Shown here: in pieces, positions 1-8,228 of the stretch | Numbering within the stretch: the first letter of the stretch is position 1 | Layout of the letters: each line of letters begins with the position of its first letter | NCBI GenBank assembly: GCA_001567115.1 | Contig: LMZT01000142.1 | Coordinates: forward strand, 1-46,462 | Direction of reading: 5' to 3' | Source: Candidatus Hinthialibacteria bacterium OLB16 | GTDB taxonomy: Bacteria; Hinthialibacterota; Hinthialibacteria; OLB16 | DNA length: 46,462 nucleotides | The notes under the pieces: generated by a model | The model's database searches: none | Seen by the model: only the letters and a program-made list of their open reading frames with translations | What the model was told of the DNA's origin: nothing | Program-made: the position numbers and the translations under genes

Positions 1-90
1 ATGGCAGTCTGTGCCCTGGCGCTGGGCCTTTTCGGCGTGCTGTTTGTGGCTGCGGCTGTCCAGAGAATGGGAGATGGGTGGATTTTCTGA
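1..90 (+). CDS. C-terminal end of a membrane protein (partial)
   Basis: An open frame enters from the left edge and stops at TGA 88-90. The 29 visible residues are mostly Ala, Val, Leu, Gly and Phe and form one likely membrane helix, followed by a short tail QRMGDGWIF. The Met at position 1 need not be the start, because the frame is still open at the window edge. A terminal helix of a larger membrane protein is the simplest reading, but no family can be named from this fragment. The gene is convergent with the minus-strand sulfotransferase gene, separated by about 60 bases. Confidence 0.4.
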   Translation: MAVCALALGLFGVLFVAAAVQRMGDGWIF

Positions 91-149
91 AACGGGATCG
101 GGTGCAAGGGGAGCAGGTTATCCCACTCCCCCCCTCGCGATTGTTTTAA

Positions 150-872
150 TCAGGGCATCTCATAGCCATACTCGCGCATGGCTGGTTCGAAGAAGTCATA
201 ATAGTTGAGTCCCGTGTCAGCCAGGTAACGCCCGATCGGATCCCGTTTGACCGGAATTTTCGCCATCTTGATTCCCAGGAAGTCCTCCAGCCGGGCAAGG
301 GTTTCATCCTGCTTGAGAACGAAATCCTCAAGGCGGATTTCAATCCAATGGCGGGGCCTGGGAACCGCCTTCACCAGGTCATACTGGTATTTCCAGGAGA
401 TTGCACGTTTCATGCGCTCATTGTCGGTTTCGGGGTAATCGATGCAGAAATCATGCAGGTCATCGGTGACATGGGATCCGAGGATGCAATCCCGCGGGTT
501 CCGAATCCAGAAAATATAACGGATTTCTGGAAACATGCGGAAAATCCAGGGGTAAACAAGGGTGGTTTCAGGGATTTTCCAGCCCCTCATGGGGGCTGTG
601 CTGGAGAGAACTGTTTTGAGAAAAGAGTGGATCAGCCGGGTGAACTCCGGATCGATTTCACCCTCGAGCAGCTCTTTCCAGTCCCACTCCAACCCTCCCT
701 TCCATTTGACTTTTCTGCCCAGAACCCGGCAGGCCTCATACATGTCATCCGGCGGGATCAGGTCCCAGGATTCATTCATTGGCTCTCCCATGTAAACCCC
801 GCTGTCATGCAGAGTTTGTGACATGGCGCGTGTTCCGGAATGGCCGCGTCCGATGACGGTAATCAACGTCAT
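150..872 (-). CDS. sulfotransferase family protein
   Basis: The protein of about 240 residues begins MTLITVIGRGHSGTRAM. The GRGHSGT segment fits the 5'-phosphosulfate loop of PAPS-dependent sulfotransferases, which move sulfate from PAPS to a hydroxyl or amine of an acceptor. A second region around FWIRNPRDCILG fits the 3'-phosphate-binding Arg/Ser part of the fold (PRD with nearby Arg). The length fits the compact bacterial family. I chose ATG 872 because AGGAAAGGA lies about 9 bases upstream; a longer frame to 917 adds 15 residues before the conserved loop and has no better ribosome site. No signal peptide or membrane helix is seen, so it is probably cytoplasmic. The acceptor is unknown; glycans or surface polysaccharide are possible because a glycosyltransferase and a sulfatase-superfamily gene lie nearby. 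Confidence 0.75.
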   Translation of the reverse strand: MTLITVIGRGHSGTRAMSQTLHDSGVYMGEPMNESWDLIPPDDMYEACRVLGRKVKWKGGLEWDWKELLEGEIDPEFTRLIHSFLKTVLSSTAPMRGWKIPETTLVYPWIFRMFPEIRYIFWIRNPRDCILGSHVTDDLHDFCIDYPETDNERMKRAISWKYQYDLVKAVPRPRHWIEIRLEDFVLKQDETLARLEDFLGIKMAKIPVKRDPIGRYLADTGLNYYDFFEPAMREYGYEMP

Positions 873-919
873 TGAGTTCAATCCTTTCCTGATTGTGGAG
901 GGTATCGAACCCTTCAATG

Positions 920-2322
920 TTATTTTTTGCTTCCCTTCTTCGCCAGAGCCTGCAGCCTCTGGGCGGTGACCGGATCGCCGATGTGCAGCGTATCATAAGC
1001 CTGCTGCGAGCTGGTGAAAGGCCCGCCGATTTCGTCATGGCCATGCCAGAGCAGGTTGGTGTACATCGGGTTGGTTCGTCCGGTTTCCTTTTCACGCCTG
1101 GCGATCCAGTTGTGCATCCGGTCTTCAAGCATGGCGGCCACCTTTTTTTTCCTTGCCGGCCAGGTTGTGCTGCTCTTCCGGATCATCGATGAGATTATAA
1201 AGCTCCACTTCCGGTTTGAAATGGAAATCCGGTTCGAGGGCATGGATCAGCTTCCACTGCGGGGTTCTCCAGCCATGCTTGCGCATCCAGGTACATTCGG
1301 TGATGTAGAACTCGGTCTCCGGCACACGCCGTTTCCCTTTCATTTCGGGAAACAGGGATTTTCCATCGAATTTGATCCCGGTTTTGACCCCGAGGATATC
1401 GAGGATGGTCGGGGTGACACTCTTGAGTGTGGCATAACCCGGCAGGCGCAGGCCTTCGGGAACTCTGCCGGGAAAACGGAACACCAGGGGCACCTTCAAT
1501 GTGGGTTCATACAGGCCATGGTGATCGAAGTAGCAGTCGTGGTCGTAGAGGGTCTCTCCATGGTCGCTGTCGAGCACCACCAGAGTGTCTTCATCCAGGC
1601 CCAGGGCGGAGATGGTGGAGAAGATATTCTGGATGCAGGCATCCATGTATGCGATTTCGCCGTCATACTGGGCGATGATGTAATCCTTGTCGGTGACTCC
1701 CGGCGGCATCCAGCAGGCAAAGAAATCGCAGAAGGGCTTGAATTTGAACACCGGGTCCATCGATTTGTTTTTCGGGTCAAATTCGTTGCCACCATAAAAA
1801 GCGCGCTCAAAGGGAGCGGGAGGAAGGTAAGGGGAATGGGGATCCATGTGGCGCAGGAAGAGGAAGAAAGGCTTTCCGCTTTTTGCCAGTGCCTGCAATT
1901 CCGGAATCGCGACAGCATTGAGGTTCTCTGCCTTATGGCTGCGCCCCTGCTCCCAGCTGCCCCACCCATCGAAGTTCAGGTATTTGTCGAACCCGCGCGA
2001 TGCAGGATTGCCTTCAAAGCCGACACAGGAGGTCTTGTAGCCCTCTTTTTTGAGGATCTCCGCGAGGGTGGCAACTCCGGGGGCGTAAGAACCTTTATGG
2101 CGCAGGCCACTATGTTGGTCCCGAAACAATCCAGGCCGGTGAACATATTGGCGTATCCCGAGGTGGTCGGGATATGAGTGCTGAAAGTATTTTCGAAGAC
2201 TGTCCCGCCCTCGGCGAAGTCATCGATAAAGGGCGAGGTCAGGTGCTCATAGCATAAAGGCTCATGTGGTCCGCTCGAAGGCTGTCAATTCCGAGCAGGA
2301 TCAGATTTGGTTTGCGTGGCAT
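920..2322 (-). pseudogene. sulfatase-superfamily hydrolase, broken by three frameshifts
   Basis: ATG 2322 has AAGGGG six bases upstream and opens a typical sulfatase N-terminus (PRKPNLILLGIDSLRADHMS), with the metal-binding Asp of the GIDSLRADH segment. The frame then breaks near 2250-2258, again near 2101-2112, and a third time at an eight-base A run (T run 1143-1150 on the plus strand). Joining the frames gives a continuous protein of about 465 residues: FRDQHSG/LRHKG, then HMDPHSPY, the metal site in VVLDSDHGE, DHHGLYEP, and a C-terminal tail ending ALAKKGSKK. The segment where the Cys/Ser-x-Pro-x-Arg formylglycine motif is expected reads THIPTTSGYANMFTG, so the nucleophile may be Thr and the enzyme may not be a true sulfatase. 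Consensus errors could explain the breaks, in which case the gene is intact. Confidence 0.7.
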
Positions 2323-2412
2323 GTTGGTCCCCTTTGTGTCTGGTTCAGCAGTTTTTATGAAATTTCGAGCGAGCCAGCGAAGCATAACCCGCTTTTAGAT
2401 TTTCGGGAATAA

Positions 2413-3510
2413 TTATCCAATCCTCTGCTGGGGTGACTCCTTCAGAGCGGATTGGAACAGAAGGAATTCTCCCAGGTTCTTCATGGTCAGCAGCCCCACC
2501 AGCTGTCCCTGCCGGACTGCCGGCAGTGTGTGGCAGTGGCACTCCTGCAGGCGCTGAAAGGCGCCTTCGAGCATTTCACCCGGATCGACAGTCTGGAATT
2601 CACGATTCATGGCGGAAGCAACCAGGGCCTGGTCCCCCGAGTGCCGCAACCCGGCCACCAGGCCGTTTTGAGTCAGTATCCCGACCACCTGCCCGGTCTG
2701 GACCACCGGAAAATCCTGCTGGGTGGTCTGAAGGGTCAATTCCACCGCATAGGCAAGACGGTCATCCGGGGCGAGGATGTGAAATTCAGTCAGCATGGCG
2801 CGTGCCACCGGGATCCCGGACAGCGATGACTTGAGCTGGACCATGCTGGCTTCCTGGGCGGCTCCGATCCACACGAAGAGGGCGATGAACACCAGGAAGG
2901 GATTGCTCATCAACCCAAGGAAACCAAAAACAAAAGCAATCCCCTGGCCGATTGCCGCAGCGATCTGAGTGGCCTGGGTGTAATCCATCCAGGCTGCCAG
3001 GATGGCCCGCAGCACCCGTCCGCCATCCATCGGAAAGGCTGGGATCAGGTTGAATCCCACCAGGAAAACATTGGTGATCATCAAGCGTTCGATCATCGAG
3101 CCTTCGGCGACCCCCAGGCTCTGAATTGGAACCAGAGTCCCGGTTGCAAGCAGCCAGCCGAACAGCAGAATGGCGATCACCACATTGACCAGTGGCCCGG
3201 CGAGAGCGACCCACAGCTCCTGGAGCGGTTTTTCCGGCATCCTTTCGAGACGTGCCAGCCCGCCGATCGGCAGCAATGTGATATCCCGGGTTTTGATGCC
3301 GAACTGCCCGGCTGCCAGGGCATGGCCGAGTTCATGGAGGAAGATGCAGAGGAACAGCGCCGCCAGAAAGATCATGCCGCTGACCGCAGCAGGCAGGCTC
3401 TGGTCAATCACCAGGTGGGAGGCACCCACGAATGCCACCAGGATCAGAAAGGTGGCGTGGATGAATACTTCAATTCCAGCAACTCGACCGATTCTCCAGG
3501 ACCATTTCAC
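2413..3510 (-). CDS. site-2 protease family membrane metalloprotease (M50) with two CBS domains
   Basis: This is an intramembrane zinc protease of the SpoIVFB/Rip type. The zinc motif HELGH is present inside a membrane helix near residue 60, and the second motif NLIPAFPMDGGR, whose Asp completes the zinc site, is near residue 155. Four to six hydrophobic segments fill the first two thirds. The C-terminal third (from about GIPVARAML) forms two CBS repeats, which in this subfamily are thought to sense adenine nucleotides. Start GTG 3510 (VKWSWRIGRVAG) is preferred: it matches where relatives start and has GAAAGGGA upstream. ATG 3540 in the same frame would add ten polar residues. The substrate is unknown; membrane-bound anti-sigma factors or other transmembrane regulators are usual for the family. 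It stands alone between the sulfatase-like and sugar-isomerase genes. Confidence 0.88.
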   Translation of the reverse strand: MKWSWRIGRVAGIEVFIHATFLILVAFVGASHLVIDQSLPAAVSGMIFLAALFLCIFLHELGHALAAGQFGIKTRDITLLPIGGLARLERMPEKPLQELWVALAGPLVNVVIAILLFGWLLATGTLVPIQSLGVAEGSMIERLMITNVFLVGFNLIPAFPMDGGRVLRAILAAWMDYTQATQIAAAIGQGIAFVFGFLGLMSNPFLVFIALFVWIGAAQEASMVQLKSSLSGIPVARAMLTEFHILAPDDRLAYAVELTLQTTQQDFPVVQTGQVVGILTQNGLVAGLRHSGDQALVASAMNREFQTVDPGEMLEGAFQRLQECHCHTLPAVRQGQLVGLLTMKNLGEFLLFQSALKESPQQRIG

Positions 3511-3592
3511 AGCGGTATCCCTTTCTCGCGAGGATGACACGCCCGGCCATAATCAGATCATCCCGGTCCGCCGGGTTCTATTGAGAGGCAGC

Positions 3593-4393
3593 TCATCGCG
3601 CGCCAAGCGATTTGAGAGTGGCGTTGAGGTACCCGTAGCTTTCAGCAGCGATTATGGCTTTGCGTGAAAGCTCATAGTCCTTTGCTCCGATCACTTCGAG
3701 GCACACCGGCCCGCTGTAATGTCCATCCACCATGGCCTTGCAATAGGCTTGCAGATTGACATCGCCGCGTCCATTCGCCTGAAGGTGGGCTTCCCCGGGG
3801 CTGGGGCCTCTTCCCTTGCAGTCGCGGATGTGGATATGGCGGGTCCGGGACAGCACCTGTGGCAGGGCCTCTTCGGGGTTCTCGCCGGAACGGAAAATAT
3901 GGCTTGGGTCCATATCGATTCCGAAAGCCGGGGACTTGATTTTGTTCATGGCGAATTGGGTGGTCGGTGTGTTGTAAATGCAGGCCCCCACATGGGCTTT
4001 GACACACAGGGTCACTCCGAAAGACTCGGCCCTCTCCGCCAGTCTGGCCATCAAGTCTGTCTGGCGCTCCAGGTCCTCCTGGTTATCGCTCTGTCCGCCG
4101 GGGCCGATATTCACCACCGGGATCCCGATCGCCTGGCCGGCTTCAAAAGCCTTCAGCAGGCGGTCTTCATCCAGGGCGGCTTCTTCCATGGAGAGCAGCT
4201 CCAGATTGTATTTTTTTGACAGGTCCTGAATGCGGTTCACCTGGCATTTCCAGTCATCCAGCACCAGGTGTTCGCACATCCCCTGAATGGCCGACAGTTC
4301 GATCCCGTCATATCCCGCCCAGGCGATGTGCTGCATGGCGGTTTCCAGGTCATGTCCGACAAACAGGACTGAGTTCACTCCGAGTTTGATCAT
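3593..4393 (-). CDS. sugar phosphate isomerase/epimerase (TIM barrel)
   Basis: A 266-residue protein of the xylose-isomerase-like TIM-barrel family (AP endonuclease 2 fold). Members isomerise or epimerise sugars or act as inosose dehydratases, using a divalent metal. Metal-ligand candidates are the Glu of GYDGIELSA, the His of VKAHVGA, the Asp and His of DMDPSHIF, the His of RHIHIRDCKG and the Glu of VCLEVIG. ATG 4393 (MIKLGVNS) is preferred because GGAG lies seven bases upstream; ATG 4399 would leave no spacing. The gene follows a Gfo/Idh/MocA oxidoreductase by 36 bases on the same strand. That pair is common in catabolic units for inositol-like or modified sugars. The real substrate cannot be read from sequence. 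Confidence 0.85.
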   Translation of the reverse strand: MIKLGVNSVLFVGHDLETAMQHIAWAGYDGIELSAIQGMCEHLVLDDWKCQVNRIQDLSKKYNLELLSMEEAALDEDRLLKAFEAGQAIGIPVVNIGPGGQSDNQEDLERQTDLMARLAERAESFGVTLCVKAHVGACIYNTPTTQFAMNKIKSPAFGIDMDPSHIFRSGENPEEALPQVLSRTRHIHIRDCKGRGPSPGEAHLQANGRGDVNLQAYCKAMVDGHYSGPVCLEVIGAKDYELSRKAIIAAESYGYLNATLKSLGAR

Positions 4394-4429
4394 GTTCATT
4401 CTCCAATCAGATGGGTGTGCAGTTCAGTG

Positions 4430-5422
4430 TCAGCCGATCTCCACGACAGAACGTGTCTCATGGGACCGGATCGCCGCTTCGATGACACGCTGGGCTTTGA
4501 GGGCTTCGAGGCCGCTGGCGGAAATCTGGCCGGGGGGTGTCTTCGCGATCAGCTGATTGACCCAGAAGGAGATGCGGCTCTTAAAGGTTTCCTGGAAAGT
4601 CATCATTCCTCCGAGATAATCATACCGTTCGGTTTCACGGCTGAAGCGTGGGAAATAGGTCAGGTGTTCACAGGCATCATCGAGCACAAATCGCCCATCC
4701 GAGCCGGTGATGTCACAGCACTCCAGGCCATAGCTGCCGCCGGCATCATAGCTGCCCACCAGATTGCCGATAACTCCATTTTTGAATTCCATCGCCACCT
4801 GGGCATTGGACCAGATGGCACGGTTTTTCCCTTTGGCCAGGAATGCGCACACCGCTTTGACATCTCCGCAGAAATAGCGCATGACATCGACCGAGTGCGG
4901 GTGCAGGGCGCGCAGGTGGAACCAGGGGGAGCTTTCGTTCGGATTGTTGATCCACATGCGCATGTTGATCATGTGGACCTGCCCCAGGCGTCCGCTGTCG
5001 ATCCATTCTCTGGCGCGCACCGCGGCGGGAGTGAAGCGGTGGTTGAGGTTGATCGCATAGGGGATGTTTTTCTCCTGTGCGAGCGCCACCATCTCTTCTG
5101 CTTTCGAGATGTCATTGGAGATCGGCTTCTCGCCCAGGACCGGCAATCCCGCACCGAGCAGTTCCATGGTCGGTGTGTAATGGTCGCCGCCATTTTCAAC
5201 ACCGGCGGTGGTCATGCTGACTGCATCGAGCTCGATCCCGCTGTCCAGCATTTCCTGAACACTGTAAAAGGGCCGGGCACTGTAATCCGCCGCTGCTTTG
5301 TCGGCCTTTTCCTTGATGATGTCGCAGACCGCGACAATTTCTGTGTCGGGCAGCTCCCGGTAAACCCCTGCATGAACATTTCCGATACCGCCCATGCCGA
5401 CAATTCCGATGCGAAGAACCAT
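4430..5422 (-). CDS. Gfo/Idh/MocA family oxidoreductase
   Basis: An NAD(P)-dependent dehydrogenase of about 330 residues. The N-terminal Rossmann motif is VLRIGIVGMGGIGNVH, the cofactor-side Lys sits in the family EKP motif (VLGEKPIS), and the C-terminal part has the usual substrate-domain motif (HLRALHPHSVDVMRYF with a candidate catalytic His). Members oxidise sugars, inositols or sugar derivatives. The start at 5422 is chosen because GGAGG lies eight bases upstream; the frame extends to 5497, but those residues are unlike the family. It is first in a two-gene unit with the TIM-barrel isomerase downstream, so the two probably act on the same sugar. Confidence 0.88.
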   Translation of the reverse strand: MVLRIGIVGMGGIGNVHAGVYRELPDTEIVAVCDIIKEKADKAAADYSARPFYSVQEMLDSGIELDAVSMTTAGVENGGDHYTPTMELLGAGLPVLGEKPISNDISKAEEMVALAQEKNIPYAINLNHRFTPAAVRAREWIDSGRLGQVHMINMRMWINNPNESSPWFHLRALHPHSVDVMRYFCGDVKAVCAFLAKGKNRAIWSNAQVAMEFKNGVIGNLVGSYDAGGSYGLECCDITGSDGRFVLDDACEHLTYFPRFSRETERYDYLGGMMTFQETFKSRISFWVNQLIAKTPPGQISASGLEALKAQRVIEAAIRSHETRSVVEIG

Positions 5423-5566
5423 TGGACCAGCCTCCATCCCGATCTTTATTGAACCGATTGACCTCTTGCGAGATTCGGAAAATGCATTGTCTCTCAAGGA
5501 TATCGGTAATTCAATACTGCCAATCAGCCGGGGAGGTGGCGCGGGCTGGCGCTAATGATCGGAGTG

Positions 5567-6652
5567 TCAGTCCTTGCGTGGATCGAAAGCATCCCGCAGT
5601 CCATCTCCCAGAAAGTTGAATGCGAAAACGGTGATGAAAATGGCCACACCGGAGGAGAGAATCCATCGGAAATCATCCAGCACCTGAACATCCTGCGCTT
5701 CTTTGAGCATCAATCCCCAGGATGCCTGCGGCTCTTCGATACCGACCCCCAAAAAAGAGAGAGAAACCTCCCCGAGGATATAACTTGGGACCATGATGGT
5801 TCCGGCAACGATCAGATAGGTGAAGGTTCCGGGGAGGATATGGCGGACCAGGATTCGCAGATGCGATGCCCCGATCGCACGCGCCGCCAGGACATGCTCC
5901 CTTTCGCGGAGTGACAAGACCATCCCACGTATCACCCTCGACAGCCCGGCCCAGAAGATGAAGCCGAGGATCACAACGATCAGCAGGTAAACTTGAACGG
6001 AGTTCAGGTGCTGAGGGAAAACCGCTCTCAGAGCCAGGATCAGGTATAATCCCGGGATGGAGAGGATCAACTCGACATAACGCATCAGCAGCACATCGGT
6101 CCAACCCCCGAAGTATCCCGCAATGCCCCCCATGAGTGTGCCCAGGGTCAAAGTGATCAGAATGCCCAGAAGCCCCACAGAGAGCGAAACCCTTGATCCG
6201 CTCAACAGGCGCGACCACACATCCCGGCCCAGGGAATCACAGCCCAGCGGGTGGAATTCTCCCCCTGTTTCAACCTGTATGAAATGGCGTGTGCACTCGA
6301 ACAGGCCCCACAATCGGTAAGGGTATCCCTCCGCGAAGAAACGCAATGGATATTTCTTCTCCAGGACCGGTTCATATTTCAGGTAGTCGAGATCGACACA
6401 TTCCATCCCATAGACAAAGGGCCGCCAGTGGAACTGCCCTTCTTCATCGAAGAAATGAAACCAGTTGGGCGGGTGGTAGGACGAATCCAGATTCGATTTG
6501 ACCGGATCGGCCAGCGAGAAAAAGGAGGAAAAAAGCGCCAGGAAATACAGCACCAGCAGGATCAGCAGGCCGGTCATGGCAGTTGGGTTTGCCAGCAGCC
6601 TGCGCAGGCTGAGCTGAAAGGGTGAAAGACTTTTTCGAGCCTCACCTGCCAT
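5567..6652 (-). CDS. ABC transporter permease, OppC/DppC type
   Basis: A 361-residue inner-membrane permease of the oligopeptide/dipeptide/nickel (DppC-like) class. An N-terminal OppC-N helix (TGLLILLVLYFLALFSSFF) is followed by a periplasmic region with the family motif HPLGCDSLGRDVWSRLLSGSR in short form, then about five helices. The EAA loop that docks the ATPase reads REHVLAARAIGASHLRILVR. The periplasmic loop of about 90 residues between the first helix and the HPLG motif is longer than in E. coli OppC and is rich in aromatics, as in many enzyme-like uptake systems of environmental bacteria. No partner permease, ATPase or binding protein lies within the window, so the other parts must be elsewhere. 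Substrate is unknown. Confidence 0.87.
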   Translation of the reverse strand: MAGEARKSLSPFQLSLRRLLANPTAMTGLLILLVLYFLALFSSFFSLADPVKSNLDSSYHPPNWFHFFDEEGQFHWRPFVYGMECVDLDYLKYEPVLEKKYPLRFFAEGYPYRLWGLFECTRHFIQVETGGEFHPLGCDSLGRDVWSRLLSGSRVSLSVGLLGILITLTLGTLMGGIAGYFGGWTDVLLMRYVELILSIPGLYLILALRAVFPQHLNSVQVYLLIVVILGFIFWAGLSRVIRGMVLSLREREHVLAARAIGASHLRILVRHILPGTFTYLIVAGTIMVPSYILGEVSLSFLGVGIEEPQASWGLMLKEAQDVQVLDDFRWILSSGVAIFITVFAFNFLGDGLRDAFDPRKD

Positions 6653-6708
6653 GGCGCGCTCCAGCCCATTTCCGGATGGGGGTGTCTGCTCTCTCCGGGA
6701 AGATGGAT

Positions 6709-7749
6709 CTATGCCTGAGGAGTCTGGACCCCATCATACTCCTTCCTGACCCACAGCCCCATGAAAAAACCATGTGCTGCGCCGATCGCCAGAACAAACG
6801 AACGCAGAAACAGGATCAGAGGGGACCCCAGGGCAATTGTCCTGGATTGTTTCGCCACCCAGAAAGTGAAGGGAAGAGTCAGGGCGAATATCGCGGCGAG
6901 TATCCCCACCGGGACCATCCAGCCCCAGGAGGCCAGTGGGATTGCAGCCAGACTCGGGAAAAAGAGCATCCCGAGCAGGGTCTGAATTTTCAGTGTGTTG
7001 GGTGTGTAGGAATCCTTCCACATGCGTGAGAAATGCTGGCGGTAGATCAGGTTGCGCCAGTAGGCCCGCCAGTATTTTTGCCGGAGGTAACGTTGCAATG
7101 TATCCGGATGGCTGTGATACACAAAAGCCTCAGGCGCAAACACCATGCGCAGCCCATGGTCTGCAAGACGGAAAGAAAATTCGGCATCCTCGCCGCTGGC
7201 CATCGGGAAGCGTGTATCGAATCCCCCCTTTTCGAAGAAAATCTGGCGCCGGTAAGCTGCCGCATAGGTGCCGATGAAATCGATGGAGGGGGAGCGCAAC
7301 ATGCGGGTGTATCTTTCCTCAATTTCGAGCTGGCTGAACTGCGCGATCCACTCCGGCTGATTGCAACGGTAGGCTCCCTGCACTCCCACCACTTCCGGAT
7401 CTGCGAAAGGTGCAGCCATTTTCTCCAGCCAGTCCGAGAGTGGAATACAGTCGCTGTCGATAAAAACCACCAGGTCGCCGGTTGCCTGATGGGTGCCACG
7501 GTTGCGTGCGGCAGCCGGCCCCTGATTGGCCTGCTGAATGATCTGAAGGAGGATTTCGGGATGGCGGTGATGCCACTGCCGGGCAATGTCTCCCGAGCAG
7601 TCGGTCGAGCCGTCATCCACCACCACAATTTCATCCGGAATCCGGGACTGCATGGCAAGTGCATCCAGAAGTCTGATGAGAGACTCTCCTGCGTTGTAGA
7701 CCGGGACGACCACCGAGGTTGTCAGGCGGGTCTTGTGGGCGAGATCCAA
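6709..7749 (-). CDS. glycosyltransferase family 2 membrane protein
   Basis: A GT-A fold transferase that moves a sugar from a nucleotide-sugar to a glycan. TSVVVPVYNAGESL and IVVVDDGSTD (Asp45-Asp46) bind the nucleotide; the metal-binding DxD is D98-S-D100 in VVFIDSDC; the probable catalytic acid pair E187-D188 is in MASGEDAEFS; and QKYWRAYWR near 224-232 is the acceptor-side motif of processive-like members. Two or three C-terminal hydrophobic segments (from about residue 255) anchor it in the membrane. The start is a TTG at 7749 with AAAGG about 11 bases upstream, so the exact start is less sure than the rest. The upstream 430 bases hold hairpins but no gene. A role in surface polysaccharide or glycoprotein synthesis is an inference. 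Confidence 0.85.
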   Translation of the reverse strand: MDLAHKTRLTTSVVVPVYNAGESLIRLLDALAMQSRIPDEIVVVDDGSTDCSGDIARQWHHRHPEILLQIIQQANQGPAAARNRGTHQATGDLVVFIDSDCIPLSDWLEKMAAPFADPEVVGVQGAYRCNQPEWIAQFSQLEIEERYTRMLRSPSIDFIGTYAAAYRRQIFFEKGGFDTRFPMASGEDAEFSFRLADHGLRMVFAPEAFVYHSHPDTLQRYLRQKYWRAYWRNLIYRQHFSRMWKDSYTPNTLKIQTLLGMLFFPSLAAIPLASWGWMVPVGILAAIFALTLPFTFWVAKQSRTIALGSPLILFLRSFVLAIGAAHGFFMGLWVRKEYDGVQTPQA

Positions 7750-8180
7750 ACCGATGTCAGCCTTTCGCTTTGTGTGTGCGTCTTTCTCACACCGGATTTT
7801 CTCTATCCCTCAGCAACCGTCAAGCAGACAGGCCCCGGAAGAAGGCCCGGACCCCGAGGGGAGGGAACCGGGCCTTCACCTGAGGAGAAGCCATCGCAGA
7901 GAAAATCTTTTTCTCTGCCGATGGACGACCAATTCACGAGTGATCTCTCGATCGCCCGAATCTATTGTCTGGCGGGGGTGATGGAGGAAAAGGATGCGCT
8001 GCGTGTCGATTTCATTCCACCACCGGACTTCTTTCTGGTTTGGCAAACCCGGCAACCGACCCGTATCGCAAGGACATCAGATGTGAGGCAAGATGAAAGG
8101 TAAATTAGTTCAGATATAATGTCAAGTTATATTTTATAACTACAATGTTATGAGTATGTTATGATGTTTTATATGGAGAC
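7750..8180. other. gene-free stretch with two inverted repeats
   Basis: No convincing gene is seen on either strand. Two short inverted repeats occur: 7842-7850 with 7868-7876 (nine bases, AAGGCCCGG arms, 17-base loop) and 7896-7905 with 7909-7918 (ten bases, GCAGAGAAAA arms, three-base loop). From 8101 onward the sequence is AT-rich and lies next to the prepilin terminator. The stretch is upstream of the glycosyltransferase and probably carries its promoter. Confidence 0.5.
7892..7923. repeat. perfect inverted repeat (hairpin)
   Basis: Arms of ten bases, GCAGAGAAAA at 7896-7905 and its complement at 7909-7918, separated by three bases, with four or five more flanking bases that can pair past one bulge. 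No U run follows on either strand beyond the arm itself, so a terminator role is not clear; a protein-binding site or transcript end structure are alternatives. Confidence 0.6.
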
Positions 8181-8213
8181 AAAAAAAAGCGGAGCGGAAA
8201 AAATCCGCTCCGC
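8181..8213 (-). terminator. intrinsic terminator of the prepilin gene
   Basis: Perfect ten-base stem GCGGAGCGGA (8189-8198) with TCCGCTCCGC (8204-8213), loop of five A, followed on the minus strand by eight T (8188-8181). It lies 15 bases after the prepilin stop. Confidence 0.92.
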
Positions 8214-8228
8214 AAATGGATGATTAAA

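Noticed and set aside
1143-1150. Programmed frameshift at an eight-base A run in the sulfatase-like gene
   Set aside because: The same gene has two other frame breaks without slippery runs, so an error or decay explains all three more simply.
1014-2177. Plus-strand ORF of 387 codons opposite the sulfatase-like gene
   Set aside because: Shadow of the joined minus-strand frames; no recognised motif.
7033-8103. Plus-strand ORF of 356 codons over the glycosyltransferase
   Set aside because: Covers an unambiguous minus-strand GT2 gene; sequence not protein-like beyond shadow composition.
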